Positions 11,190 through 21,749 of a DNA stretch of 64,000 bases are shown one piece after another (position 1 is the first letter of the stretch; each line of letters begins with the position of its first letter). A program made the position numbers and the translations under genes. The notes below the pieces were generated by a model. The model did no database searches, had not been told where the DNA came from, and saw nothing but the letters and a program-made list of their open reading frames with translations. This stretch comes from Neoarius graeffei (taxonomy: Eukaryota > Chordata > Actinopteri > Siluriformes > Ariidae), in assembly GCF_027579695.1 (NCBI RefSeq), contig NC_083574.1, forward strand, positions 42,639,059-42,703,058, given 5' to 3'.

Positions 11190-11320
11190 GAGTGAAAATA
11201 TTTTCAACACAAGAAGATAAACTTCATATATTTGTGCCACTGTGTAATGTTCTTCATATTATATGGACACATCCACAAAAAATATGCAAGTTAATCAAAA
11301 GAATTTTAATTTTGAACCAG
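11190..11320 (+). repeat. Direct repeat DR, left copy
   Basis: TTTTCAACAC, AGAAGATAAACTT, TATATGGACACATCCACAAA and ATCAAAAGAATTT recur in the same order at 12803-12932. The two copies bracket the Crypton-like element. They could be independent insertions of a fish repeat or long direct repeats of a composite unit. Confidence 0.6.
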
Positions 11321-11726
11321 TTTGCCATTTTGACAACATGCGTCTAGTCAGTGGAAAAACACTGGGAGTGACGTCACTGGAGTAAAATATTGGGAATTAT
11401 TATACATACAGGATACTTTTTCAATGGAATAAAAACATGTATTCTATTCCCTTCTAACGGGTTTATTGATGGCATGCAATATTGTTATCATATCGCTTAT
11501 CCACCATGTATTATGCCACTCTCCCCAATGGAGAATGAGCGTGCAATATTGTTTTAATATTGCACACTGTCAAGACAACATGATGTCACACATGAAGATC
11601 CGATGACAAAACTTTTCTGCTGTGCATGCACACAATCATTTCTTTGTTGGCCGGGAGAGAGAGAAGATGGGGTTAATTCAGTGCTCGGTTTAAGCACTAA
11701 ATAAATAAACTAAAACTAAAGACAAG

Positions 11727-12270
11727 CTGAACACCCAAAAGGCTCCCAAAACTTTATTACATATTCTTCACGCATATTTACAATAGAAAAACATACCAAC
11801 GGACATCAAAAAACTGGAAAAGAGACACGTCGGAGATGTAGAACTTCTGCGCTGGCGAGTGACTGTGACAGTTTGTTCACAAAAATGGCAGCGAGGTTTG
11901 CTTCATTAAAAGCCGAAGACTTAAAGAGAAAGACGCGCTGAACACCCGAAAGGCTACCAAAACTTCCCTGGATATTCTTCACGCATTTAATCTTCTGCAT
12001 TAACTATATGGAAAAACTGGAAAAGAGACACATCGGAGATGTAAAACTTCCGCACTTGCGAGTGACTGACAGTTTGTTCACAAAAATGGCTGCAAGGTTT
12101 GCTTCATTAAAAGCAGAAGACTTAAAGAGAAAGACGCGATGAACACCCAAAAGGCTACAAAAACTTCACTGGATATTCTTCACGCATATTTACAAGAGAA
12201 AAACATACCAACGGACATAGAAAAACTGGAAAAGAGAGCAATAGTGGAAATATAAAGTTATACTTGGAGG
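11727..12270 (+). repeat. Threefold tandem module (5' leader plus N-terminal coding part)
   Basis: AACACCCRAAAGGCT occurs at about 11730, 11939 and 12142, giving periods near 205-210 bp. Each unit carries TATTCTTCACGCAT, GGAAAAGAGACAC-like, a GGAGATGTA-AACTTC leader piece, and (units 1 and 2) the start ATGGCWGCRAGGTTTGCTTC. All copies share the same out-of-frame junction after GACTTAAAGAGAAAGACGCG, so the lesion predates the triplication. Confidence 0.75.
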
Positions 12271-12621
12271 TGAGGAAAAGTGATGGAGACATTTACAAGA
12301 GGACTTCACTCGTGAACTTCACTCAGCAAAGCCCTTTTGTTTTGAACAACTGCAATGTAACAATTAACTACAACCAAAAGTAACTTTGAACTTGAACTGT
12401 CTACCTGGATATAGCTTGTATACAAGTTGGGTTGTTGTTCAGGCTTTTTGGACTTGTACCATTTTTATTGTTAAAACTTTGACTTTGTACATGTCCATTG
12501 GATTGACACAACATTGAATTACATTCGATCAGAATCAGTATCCAATATTGGTAAGTTACCCCCTGTTCTTAACTTTTTGTAAAATCTATAATTGTTCCAT
12601 CGAATATGTATGTATAATAAT

Positions 12622-12766
12622 AATAATATTGGCTGGGTTTTTTTATGGTATATCCGATATATTCCATTCAGCTAGCATGATATTGAACTCATCTTCAACT
12701 CGTTCAATATCATGCTAGCTGAATGGAATATATCTGATATACCACTCAAAGCCAGCCAATATTATT
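12622..12766. repeat. Near-perfect hairpin at the right end of the Crypton-like element
   Basis: GGTATATCCGATATATTCC, TTCAGCTAGCATGATATTGA and the preceding AATATTGGCTGG are mirrored by TCAATATCATGCTAGCTGAA, GGAATATATCTGATATACC and CCAGCCAATATT. The central loop is about 15 nt. A matching hairpin ends the copy at 50.4-50.6 kb. Confidence 0.93.
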
Positions 12767-12802
12767 TAAATATGTCACTCAGATAAGTGATGTATTTCGT
12801 AT

Positions 12803-12932
12803 GAAAAATATGAGTTTTTCAACACCAGAAGATAAACTTTATATCTTCAAGGCAATGTGTGATTTTCTTTTTATTATATAGACACATCCACAAACAAAAA
12901 GTATCCAAATTTATCAAAACAATTCATCAATT
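12803..12932 (+). repeat. Direct repeat DR, right copy
   Basis: Partner of the segment at 11190-11320: TTTTTCAACACCAGAAGATA, then TATATAGACACATCCACAAA and TTATCAAAACAATT in the same orientation. Confidence 0.6.
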
Positions 12933-13793
12933 TCCTCGCAAGTGACATATAGAGATTTATGTCACAGTTTTGGTTCTCCATGTCCCAGATGTAGCTCGTA
13001 TGAAAAATACGAGTGGTGTATTTCCCAGTAAAACACTTGTGTCCTTATAATTTACACATACATATCCATTTTTGTAACACTTCATATTGTGAAGCATCCA
13101 GAAAACTAGCAACCCCTCTCTTCTCCACTCTCTCAAAGTCAATAAGACAGAAATATATAGCTGCAAGTCTCCCAAGCCCTCCGTTTTAGACTTTCCTGTG
13201 TCACAAAATGCAAAGTTAGAGCTTTAATTCTGACTTTTACAAAGCACTGACACTGGAGACTCCTTCCAGTGTCTCCTCACAGAAAACTATTCATATTAGC
13301 AATTATATACATTTTTTATCTGTTCGTGTGGAGTGTCCTCCATCCAAGTGTGAACATTGTAAGATAAACCTTGCAGCCAGAACCGTTGTCAGAGCTGCTG
13401 TTGGGCAATTCCATGTAAATGTCAACCTCACCATGCAAAAATAAAGCAACATGTAATACATCAAAACCACTCCCAGAGATCTCACCTAGGCCTGTATTTT
13501 ACAGATGTGAATAAGTTGAACCAATTTGTAACCAACCTAATATGTCACTGTCAGTCTTTCTTTCTTATAATGTAAACCCCAAGCTAAAATCAACTTTGAT
13601 CATGTACAATTCTATATTATTGCCACAAGCCACAGAAGTGTATGCTAAAATCCACAAAACAGCAAAACAATAGCCATCCTAAATATTATTTAAGAACTTT
13701 GATAGTTTTAGCTGATATTTAGAGAGTTTTTCAAAGGGTTATGGTGGTTAAATTGCTGATTTTCTAAACGTATGCCATGTCTATTTCAGACGC
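12933..13793. other. No recognisable gene
   Basis: AT-rich, with a few short frames and no domain. It includes a small palindrome ACTCGTATTTTTC/GAAAAATACGAGT near 13000-13015. Confidence 0.45.
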
Positions 13794-14200
13794 GTCACAT
13801 CCATAACGGAATTTCGTCACATCCATAACGCTGACTTTTCCTTCCGAAACTCTGCATGAAATACAAAATATTTTAAACAAAGATTTTTTAATATTCACCT
13901 TGGACCCCTCTATCAAATGGATCTCTCCATTTCGACATTAGGTTTACAATTTCACAGAGTTTGATAAAAATGTACAGTCACCCAAGAAAAGTGATACTTT
14001 TTCTGTCACATCCATAACGCATCTTTTATTGGCATTTTCTGGCATGCCCTAGATGTACTATGGGAATTGTTCTTGTTCTATCACTTCTCCAGTATGGTAC
14101 AGCCTTAAAATATGCAACACCTGTTTAAATACTGGGAGACAATAAAACATGCACTGGGTCATTTGTTGCCATTTTGAGTTCAAGTGTCACGTCCATAACG
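13794..14200 (+). repeat. Cluster of four GTCACATCCATAACG 15-mers
   Basis: Exact copies lie at 13794-13808, 13816-13830 and 14005-14019, and a one-mismatch copy (GTCACGTCCATAACG) at 14186-14200. All are on the plus strand. The sequence between them is not tandemly repeated, so this is a motif cluster rather than a simple satellite. Function unknown. Confidence 0.85.
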
Positions 14201-15489
14201 CTGGAATTGCTCAGTTACAGAAAATTACTCAACAACTTCTGATGAATCAATATCAAGTATTCAATACATTAATGCTGATGTGATGAAACAGCAGTGTCCA
14301 AATGCAGGCCATGCAAAGTAGGATAGAATTATACATATATCTGTGGCTTTCTCAGCCTTTTTAATATATTTTAATACATGATTTCATATATTATCATGAA
14401 TGCCAGTACTACTACTATTGGGTACCTATGGAGGAACTATGGAAGAAAATACTCCGTGGAAGATCTGACCTCAGTGCTGCTCTTTATTTCTATCATACAT
14501 CCAACTGATGAGTGCACAATTTGGCACCCACATATCAGTTTCTGCAGAACACAGGAACCTTGGAGGCCATCCACTGTTACAATATCTCTCTATCATCAAG
14601 CCTCATTCTGAATTCCCTCTATATTTAAATCACTTAACAAGACTCATTGAATCAGACTGGAGAGATCATTTCCCCCCATAAGACATTACGTGTTTCCAGC
14701 AAACAGCGAAACCATCATCCATCTGTTCTTCATATAGATCACTGATCACTGTAATCACTCACATCAAACTGGAAAAAGAAAATCCTCACAAACAGACACT
14801 GGAGGTTTCTGTGACCAAGTATTTTGACTCAAGTTTGTGCAATAGGCTGAAAACAATTATTCTGATATTGGACCTGTTTTTTTCTCCACTCTATACTTAA
14901 CAAAGACAGCTAATCGTTCCAAACACCCAAAATACAAACAATAATAATGATTAGCTGACAAGTTTGATAACCGTCATCAGGACATTCAGTGCTTATATAT
15001 GACAACTGGCAAGCATCTTAGAAAATTGTCTGTTGTTTTGAAAAACAGATTAGATATTAGGAGCCCAGATCCACGTTATTACTGTTGATCCCCTCCAATA
15101 CCCCATTACTAACCCTCATCGATAAAAGCACACAATTTAATAATTTAAAATCATCCCACTATTGGCTTTTCATGTTCACAGAGTCACATGGGCTCTCTTT
15201 CAATACAACTTGTTTTTTTGGCCAAGTAAATAAACTCTGTGGTTCCTGAGATTACTTGTATAAGGACTGCCAGCTTTTGCAACACATGGGCGAAGCACAC
15301 CGAGGTAAATATATGGTAAAATACTTTAACATCATCAACATGCTTTTTTAAGATGCTAAAGATAAATAGAAAGGCATTTTATGTATTTTTAAGGAGATGC
15401 CAATAAGTTTTACAGAAAGAGGAAAGATGTAGCAAGATGCTGTAGATACTGGAATGAACATTTTAAAATGATTATATTAGAGTTTTAGT
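14201..15489. other. No recognisable gene or repeat
   Basis: AT-rich unique-looking sequence. The frame at 14378-14611 has no recognisable domain. Confidence 0.45.
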
Positions 15490-15956
15490 CCAGAGTGTGG
15501 ACAGTTTTCGTGATTGAGTGGAATAATTGTTTTATTCTATCCACATTTACTGGATTTTGAGAAACAGAGCATTTTAATTAATTTTTTTTGCAAATTCGAT
15601 AGATAAAAACTTTATACAAAACATCTGACAAAATCATTTCTGCTTAGAATGTAAACAAACCGGCGAAATGACAGTAGCAATTTGTGAAAATGCAATGATA
15701 ATAATAATAATTCTTGAAAAACAAAAAAAGATGCATTCTTACCATCAAATACTTTTATTCCATATTTTGTTGCTTTTTTGTATTTTGGGGGGTTTCGTTT
15801 TCGAGAAGAGTTTATTTCGTCTTCCGTTGGTTCAGCAACATGCTCCACCATTTTGTTTTCTTCTACTCATGGTATATGAGCTGATAGCCTAGTAGTAGAG
15901 TAGCCAATCAGAGCACACGATTGCTCATATCCAGTGAATGTGGATATATATATATA
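15490..15956. mobile_element. MITE-like repeat M1, copy 1
   Basis: The termini carry TATCCACATTTACTGGAT (left) and, reverse-complemented, ATCCACATTCACTGGATA (right). Internal text such as TAAAAACTTTATACAAAACA, CTGCTTAGAATGTAAACAAA and CCATCAAATACTTTTATTCC recurs at 34262-34438 and 34622-34915. No transposase is present; superfamily not determined. Confidence 0.65.
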
Positions 15957-16199
15957 TATAGTGCCTTGCAAAAGTATTCATCCCCCTTGGTGTTTGTCCT
16001 GTTTTGTTGCATTACAAGCTGGATTTAAAATGGATTTTTGGGGGGTTAGCACCATTTGATTTACACAACATGCCTACCACTTTAAAAGGTGCACATTGTT
16101 TTTTTTTATTGTAACACAAACAGTAATTAAGATGAAAAAAAAACAGAAATCTGGAGTGTGCATAAGTATTCACTCCCTCAAAGTCAATACTTTATAGAA

Positions 16200-17874
16200 C
16201 AATGGCGGCTGGTAGTCTTTCAAACAGGGGAGGCTGGTCGGTTACGATATTTCCAGATTTTAAAAGAAAAAAGAAAAAACACATCAATTTTGCCCATACT
16301 CTTGCCTCTGATCTGGCTGATTGTTGGCAGGGTCACAAACTGTGAAATAACAGGTTCTTTTGGCCCATTAGCCTACTGTCCAATATACATGATGGTGGTG
16401 TTGGGGGGGGGGTATATTTTAACATTTTATATTTTAAAATTGTGGCATGTTGTTTAAAAATTGATCATTATTGAAAGCAGATCTTTGTCAGGAACCTCAG
16501 CAGTAACAGCAGAGTGTTCTGGAATAGACACAAGCACTGACCTTGGGGAGCCAAACATAGAGCTGGGTGCCACACATTTCATTCAATGACACTTTCCCTA
16601 TATTTTACTTATTTTGACTGAGAAATGTTTTACTGACAATTTTGATAACCCTTCACTTTTAATCCAGGTCTGTAGTGTGAAATGTTCTCGGCTGTGATTT
16701 TATTTAAAAATGTTTTCCAAATTGTAGCTGTGTTTAATTCATATCCAGAGAAATATATATTCCAATATAATATACTCAGCATAAACATTTTAAATAGATT
16801 CTATATTTTTGGTCCATCCATGACATATTACTAAAGTAGCCTATTTACTGTTGTTGATGTGGGTCACTTGCTGTTAGCCAATTCACTTTCTCGTACCAGG
16901 AGAGCTGAAAGGAACAAGTATTATTCCCCACCTTTTTCACCAAGTCAGTTTGAGGCATTGGTCTACCCTGCTCTTTAATTTTAATTTTTTTCCTCGAAAG
17001 GAAGACTGGCAAATGGCTTCGCCAAAATTAAATCGGCAATGCTTGGCCTCCGTGCGCAGCTTTCTTGCTAGCTGACTAGCCCCCTCAAGTTCAAGTTCAG
17101 TCACTCAAATAAATGAAATTTCTGGAACTAAGATAGCAAACTTGACAACACTGTATTTACACTTTATTTACAATGAAAATATATACAAACTAAAAAAAGC
17201 TGGTAGAAACCGTATGTAATGAATGAAATCGAAATATAAGCTGATCTCTTACAATACACCACAGCACTTGCGAATCCGCATGGGACTGAACTGAAATTCA
17301 CCGCTGCCTGCCTATATTTGAAATGAGCTGTCAATCAAAGAAAATATCCGGCCGCTTTCACCAATCACCAGTCTCCTCGCGGAAAGCTTTGCCATGTCCC
17401 TCCCACTGTGAGGCTGGGAGTCCGGTGGGCGGGCGTTTTCACAGTATTTGTCTAATAACTGTCTTGCATTTTGATATTGAAAAGCACATAGCTCCCAAAT
17501 GCCATTGAAGTCCACTGAGGCTGGGAGTCCGGTGAGCGGGCGTTTTCACAGTATTTGTCCAATAATCATCTTGCATTTTGATATTGAAAGCGCATAGCTC
17601 CCAAATGCCATTGAAGTCCACTGAGGCTGGGCTGCATCGCGTTGTCATGAGGGGGAAAAAGTCATGCACACATTAGGCGAACTGGGGAAAGTTATAACGG
17701 AATGATTTCGCACTGTAGTTGGGTTGAGCACATATATTTCTATGATTCTGGATCTGAAATAGCAATGTTATAAGGTCGGCTATAACGTAAGCCTAGCGCA
17801 ATTCATCCTACACGATGTTCGTCATTTTTAGAGGAGGCTGAGCCTCCCTCGTTGTCTTAGAGCAATCGCCCGTG
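16200..17874. mobile_element. Non-autonomous hAT element nested in Tc1-A
   Basis: Exactly flanked by the 8-bp duplication TTATAGAA (16192-16199 and 17875-17882), the hAT signature. The ends are CAATGGCGGCTGGTAGTC and, reverse-complemented, CACGGGCGATTGCTC, imperfect inverted repeats followed on each side by GGGGAGGCT/GGGAGGCT. Removing it restores continuous Tc1 sequence (AATACTTTATAGAACCACC). No transposase is recognisable inside. Confidence 0.88.
17410..17630. repeat. Two-copy 106-107-bp tandem duplication inside the nested hAT
   Basis: GAGGCTGGGAGTCCGGTG starts at 17410 and 17517, and a third partial start (GAGGCTGGGCTG) occurs at 17623. The two units differ at only a few sites, so the duplication is recent relative to the hAT insertion family. 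Confidence 0.93.
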
Positions 17875-17882
17875 TTATAGAA

Positions 17883-18850
17883 CCACCTTTTGCTATGATT
17901 ACAGCTGCGAGTCTCTTAGGGTACGGTATGTCTCTATTAGCTTAGCACATTTAGCGACTGGGATTTTTGCCCATTCCTCAAGGCAAAACTGTTCCAACTC
18001 CTTCAAGTTAGATGGGTTGTGTTGGTGTCCAGCAATCTCCAAGTTATGCCACAGATTCTCAATTGGATTGAGGTCTGGGCTTTGATTAGGCCTTTCCAAG
18101 ACATTTAAATGTTTCCCTTTAAACCACTCCAGTGTAGCTTTAGCAGTATGTTTAGGGTCATTGTCCTGCTGGAACGTGAACCTTCATCCCAGTCTCAAAC
18201 TTCTGGCTGACTCAAACAGGTTTTCCTCCAGAATTGCCCTGTATTTAGTGCCATCCATCTTTCTTTCAGTCCTGACCAGCTTTCCTGTGCCTGCAGATGA
18301 AAAACATTCCCACAGCATGATGTTGCCACCACCAAGCTTCACTGTAGGAATGGTGTTCTCAGGGTGTTGGGTTTGTGCCACACATGGCGTTTCCCATGAT
18401 GGCCAAAAAGTTCAATTTTTGTGTCATTTGACCAGAGAATCTTCTTCCATGTGTTTGCGGAATCTGCCACATGCTGTTGGGCAAACTCAAAATGTGATTT
18501 TTTTAAGCAATGACTTTTCTGGCCATTCTTCCGTAAAGTCCTACTCTGTGGAGTATATGGCTTAAAGTGGTCCTATGGACAGATACTCCCATCTCCACTG
18601 TGGATCTTTGAAGCTCCTTCAGTGTTATCGTTGGTGTCTTTGTTGCATCTCTGATTAATGCCCTCCTTGCCCGGTCTGTGAGTTTTGGTGGGCAGTCTTC
18701 TCTTGTCAGGTTTGTAGTGGTGTCATATTCTTTCCATTTTACTATAATGGATTTAATGGTGCTCCCTGGGATATTCAAAGTTTGGGATATTTTATATGAC
18801 CCAACCCTGATCTATACTTCTCCACAACTTTGTCTCTGACCTGTTTGGAG
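17883..18850 (-). pseudogene. Tc1 transposase pseudogene (Tc1-A)
   Basis: Minus-strand pieces in order: the second helix-turn-helix and linker (18503-18778, with RARRALIRDATKTPTITLKE and GVSVHRTTLSHILHRVGLYG), the core (18184-18381, with [20 protein letters not shown]), and the C-terminus (17899-18099, with [19 protein letters not shown]). The middle Asp block [12 protein letters not shown] is legible near 18130-18170 and the catalytic Glu is kept in NPIENLW. The first catalytic Asp is changed: the block reads [12 protein letters not shown], with Asn at 18426-18428. Several frame changes separate the pieces. DD34E transposases cut and paste at TA; this copy should be dead. Confidence 0.88.
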
Positions 18851-19268
18851 GCTCCTTGGTTTTCATGTTGCTTGCTTAGTAGTGTTGCAGAGTCAGGGTC
18901 CTTCCAGAACAGGTTGATTTATACAGACATTATGTGACAGATCATGTGACACTTTAATTGCACACAGGTGGATCTTAATCAACTAATTATGTGACTTATG
19001 AAGTGACTTGGTTGGACCAGCTCTTATTTTGGGGTTTCATATGAAAGGGGGTGAATACTTATGCACACTCCAGATTTCTGGGGAGGGGGGGTGCCATCAT
19101 AATTATTGTTTGTGTCACAATAAAACAACAATTTTCACCTTGAAAGTTGTAGGCATGTTGTGTAAATCAAATGGTGCCAAACCCCCCCCCCCAAATCCAT
19201 TTTAATTCCAGCTTGTAATGCAACAAAACAGGACAAACACCAAGGAGGATGAATACTTTCGCAAGGCA

Positions 19269-19271
<3 letters not shown>

Positions 19272-19333
<62 letters not shown>

Positions 19334-19344
19334 TCATAATCCAG

Positions 19345-19379
<35 letters not shown>

Positions 19380-19400
19380 TATTTATTTTTTTTATTTAGC
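19272..19400. repeat. (TA)n and (ATT)n microsatellites
   Basis: About 29 TA units (19272-19330) follow the Tc1-A end. An (ATT)n run at about 19348-19378, continuing as TTTATTTATTTTTTTTATTT, forms the 3' tail of the minus-strand LINE-A. Confidence 0.95.
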
Positions 19401-19516
19401 TTCGCCTGGTAAATACAATGACGGATAGGCAGGGACACCACAACAGTAAAAACCAATTACTGTGGGCCCAAAAAAACAATAAAAGTATAATACAGTAAGA
19501 ATACAAAAATACAACA

Positions 19517-19807
19517 TTAATAGCAGCAGGTGATTTGGCTCACTAGACTCCTTGCAGTATTACATTTCAAACAAATTGACTTAAAGCTACGTGGATCCTC
19601 ATACTTGTAATTGGAAAGAGCGTCATTATAATATTTCTTAAGTAATGTTTTAAATTGCAGCAGGTTTAAGTTCTTGCATCTTAAATTAGATGGTAGACAA
19701 TTCCAGACACGTGTAACTCGGACAAGATAGGTCCGTTGAAAAGTTGCAGTCCTACATTTGCGTAACCGAAAGAGAATCGTGTTTTTGTTGGACGTAGATC
19801 TTGTCAC
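19517..19807 (-). pseudogene. LINE-A ORF2 C-terminal piece
   Basis: The translation contains TILFRLRKCRTATFQRTYLV and RVTRVWNCLPSNLRCKNLNL, the type of C-terminal string following the RT domain in L2/CR1/Jockey-group LINEs. It lies just past the stop at 19812, in a different frame from the 645-residue RT frame, so an indel separates them. Confidence 0.75.
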
Positions 19808-19811
19808 TCAT

Positions 19812-21749
19812 CTATGTAGGAATATCAGCAGACAACTGAACAAGGCCATTTATAGCTTTAAAGAAGAAGACAAGGTCTATATATTCATGCCAGTATGAAA
19901 TTGGCATCAGCTCCAATGTGGTAAGCCTGTCTGTGTATGACTCACAACAGAGGAAAGGAAGATTCAATATGAATTTTGAAGCCTGTCTTTGGATCTTCTC
20001 AGTACGCTTGATCAGCTCGATGGTCTGAGGACACCAAATCTGACTTGCATAACCAAGGATAGGGAGAACCACAGCAAGATATAGGGCACAACGAGTCCTT
20101 GTGCTTGTGATTTCAACTGCACTTCTTCGTAAGAACCCTAGTAGTTTGTTGGCCTTGGCACATCTATCCAGTACATGCTTAGTCCAGGTGAGATTGTTTG
20201 ATACCCAGATTCCGAGGTCTTTTTCAGCTGTGGGACTGTCCAGGGCGTCTCCCTTGATCCTGTATGGATGGAGGATGGGTTTAATTTTCCTTGTGACTTG
20301 CAGACACTTGCACTTGGCTTGGTTGAAAGTGAGGCCATTGGTGGAAGACCAAGAGACAAGATTGTCAAGGTCCGTTTGCAAGAGATCAGCATCCGCGACA
20401 GAGTCGATACACCGGTAAATTTTGGTATCATCAGCAAAGGAAGATATTTGACAATTATCGACGATGTCTGGGAGGTCATTAACGTACAGCAGGAAGAGAA
20501 TAGGCCCCAAGATTGAGTCCTGTGGAACTCCTGAGATGACACATTTTTCTGAACTAGTTGTCCCAAGGATGGTCACACGCTGGTGGCGGCCGTGTAGGCA
20601 TGATCTGAACCATTCAAGGAGCATCCCAGAAATATGGAAACCCTTGAGTTTGTTAATAAGAGCAACATGGTTTACTTTATCAAATGCCTTAGACATGTCC
20701 ATAAAGACAATATCAGTTTGTTTGCCACCATCCAGTAAGCAACCGATGTGGTCCAATACCTCCACAAGCTGGGTAGTACACGAGCGGCCTGGGATGAACC
20801 CGTGCTGAGAAGAATTGATCAACTGCAACAGATGGCCGCGTAAGTTGCTAAGCACACATCTTTCAAGAACCTTAGACACAATGCAGAGTGGCGAGACAGG
20901 ACAATAGTTCTCAACAAAATTCTTATCACCCTTTTTAAATATGGCCATTATATTGGCAAGCTTCCACTCGTCTGGGAGTGATACGCATGCAAGAGACTTG
21001 TTGAATAGGAGACGCAATGATGGTGCTATTTGCAGAGCAGTGTCCTTAAGTAACCTAGCCGGGATAGTATCTGGTCCGGTTGCTTTGTTAACGTCGAGCG
21101 ATTGTAGTGTCTTTAGTACTTCTTCAGTAGAGAGCTGTAGGTTTGACAGAGTGGGGCTTAGGCTAATTGCAGTTACAGGAGGGTCTATGGTCATCATGTT
21201 CAAGTCAGTGTCATTGAACACAGACGTAAAATAGATGTTAAAAAGTTCTGCAATGTCACGAGGTGTGGAAGCATTGCGAGCAACAGCTGAATCTAATCCT
21301 TCCTGTAAACCCATTGATAACTTGTCAGGAACACTAGATTGCTTGCCGCTCAGTCTGAAGAGTGACCAGAATCTTTTAGGGTTGTTTACAAAGTCAGTAT
21401 CTAAAGAATCATAAAACATAGCACGACTATCAAGAACCAGTGATTTAATATTGGCCCGCAGTTCTTTGAATTTCTTTTCCATCGTGTCAGTCGGCAAGAC
21501 CTTTAGTTTCTGACGGACAGCTTCCTTTTTCTTTATGGCATGAATGATATCGCCAGTAATCCAAGGAGGGTTGTTCCTGCCTTTAATCTTTTTCGTTGGT
21601 ATATAGTCCTGAACTGCTGCGAGGAACATATCTTTCCATTTTATCCAACAGATGTTAATGTTGGACTCAGAGTTGATAGCATTCGATAGATCAATAGCTT
21701 CCAGGGCAGCGCAAAGTCCATCAAAATCGCCTCTACTATAGTCGTACAC
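19812..21749 (-). pseudogene. LINE-A reverse transcriptase (645-residue open block)
   Basis: The longest intact coding block in the window. RT landmarks in order: NKATGPDTIPARLLKD (about residues 221-236), QHGFIPGRSCTTQLVEVLDH (315-334), FMDMSKAFDKVNH (349-361, catalytic Asp 351), GVPQDSILGPILFLLYVNDL (407-426) and SSFADDTKIY (436-445, FADD catalytic Asp pair 440-441). All three catalytic Asp positions are intact. The N-terminal residues 1-200 are the endonuclease-RT linker. It should copy the element's RNA at a nicked target. The block is cut off from its endonuclease by frameshifts and from its C-terminus by a stop and an indel, so the locus as a whole is not functional. Confidence 0.9.

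Larger units (their letters stand above)
11394..12766 (+). mobile_element. Crypton-like (tyrosine-recombinase-type) element relic with terminal hairpin
   Basis: The left part (AATTATTATACATACAGGAT, GTATTCTATTCCCTTCTAA, GCAATATTGTTATCATATCG) and the right hairpin are shared with the shorter copy at 50033-50577. Coding traces run from about 11727 to 12340. The third module translates in two frames to MAARFASLKAEDLK, then EKDAMNTQKATKTSLDILHA, YLQEKNIPTDIEKLEKRAIV and, after a frame change, YLEVRKSDGDIYKRTSLVNF. The spaced pattern EKDxxNTxxATKxxLD...YLxEVRKxDGxxYxxxSL resembles N-terminal regions of Crypton-type recombinases and domesticated DUF3504 proteins (from memory). The catalytic recombinase domain is not seen. 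Confidence 0.6.
15959..19273 (-). mobile_element. Tc1-like transposon (Tc1-A) with long inverted repeats and a nested hAT
   Basis: Both ends carry the same long inverted repeat: AGTGCCTTGCAAAAGTATTC at the left and GAATACTTTCGCAAGGCACT at the right, with matching sequence extending more than 200 bp inward (ending CATAAGTATTCACTCCCTC and its mirror). TA flanks fit Tc1/mariner integration. The transposase is on the minus strand (17883-18850). A separate 1675-bp element interrupts the left inverted-repeat/gene boundary at 16200. Confidence 0.92.

Noticed and set aside
19218..19412. Frame with a long YIYIYI/IIIII repeat
   Set aside because: Encoded by (TA)n and (ATT)n microsatellites.
20101..20808. 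Plus-strand frames of 80-114 residues within LINE-A
   Set aside because: They are antisense shadows of the RT coding block.
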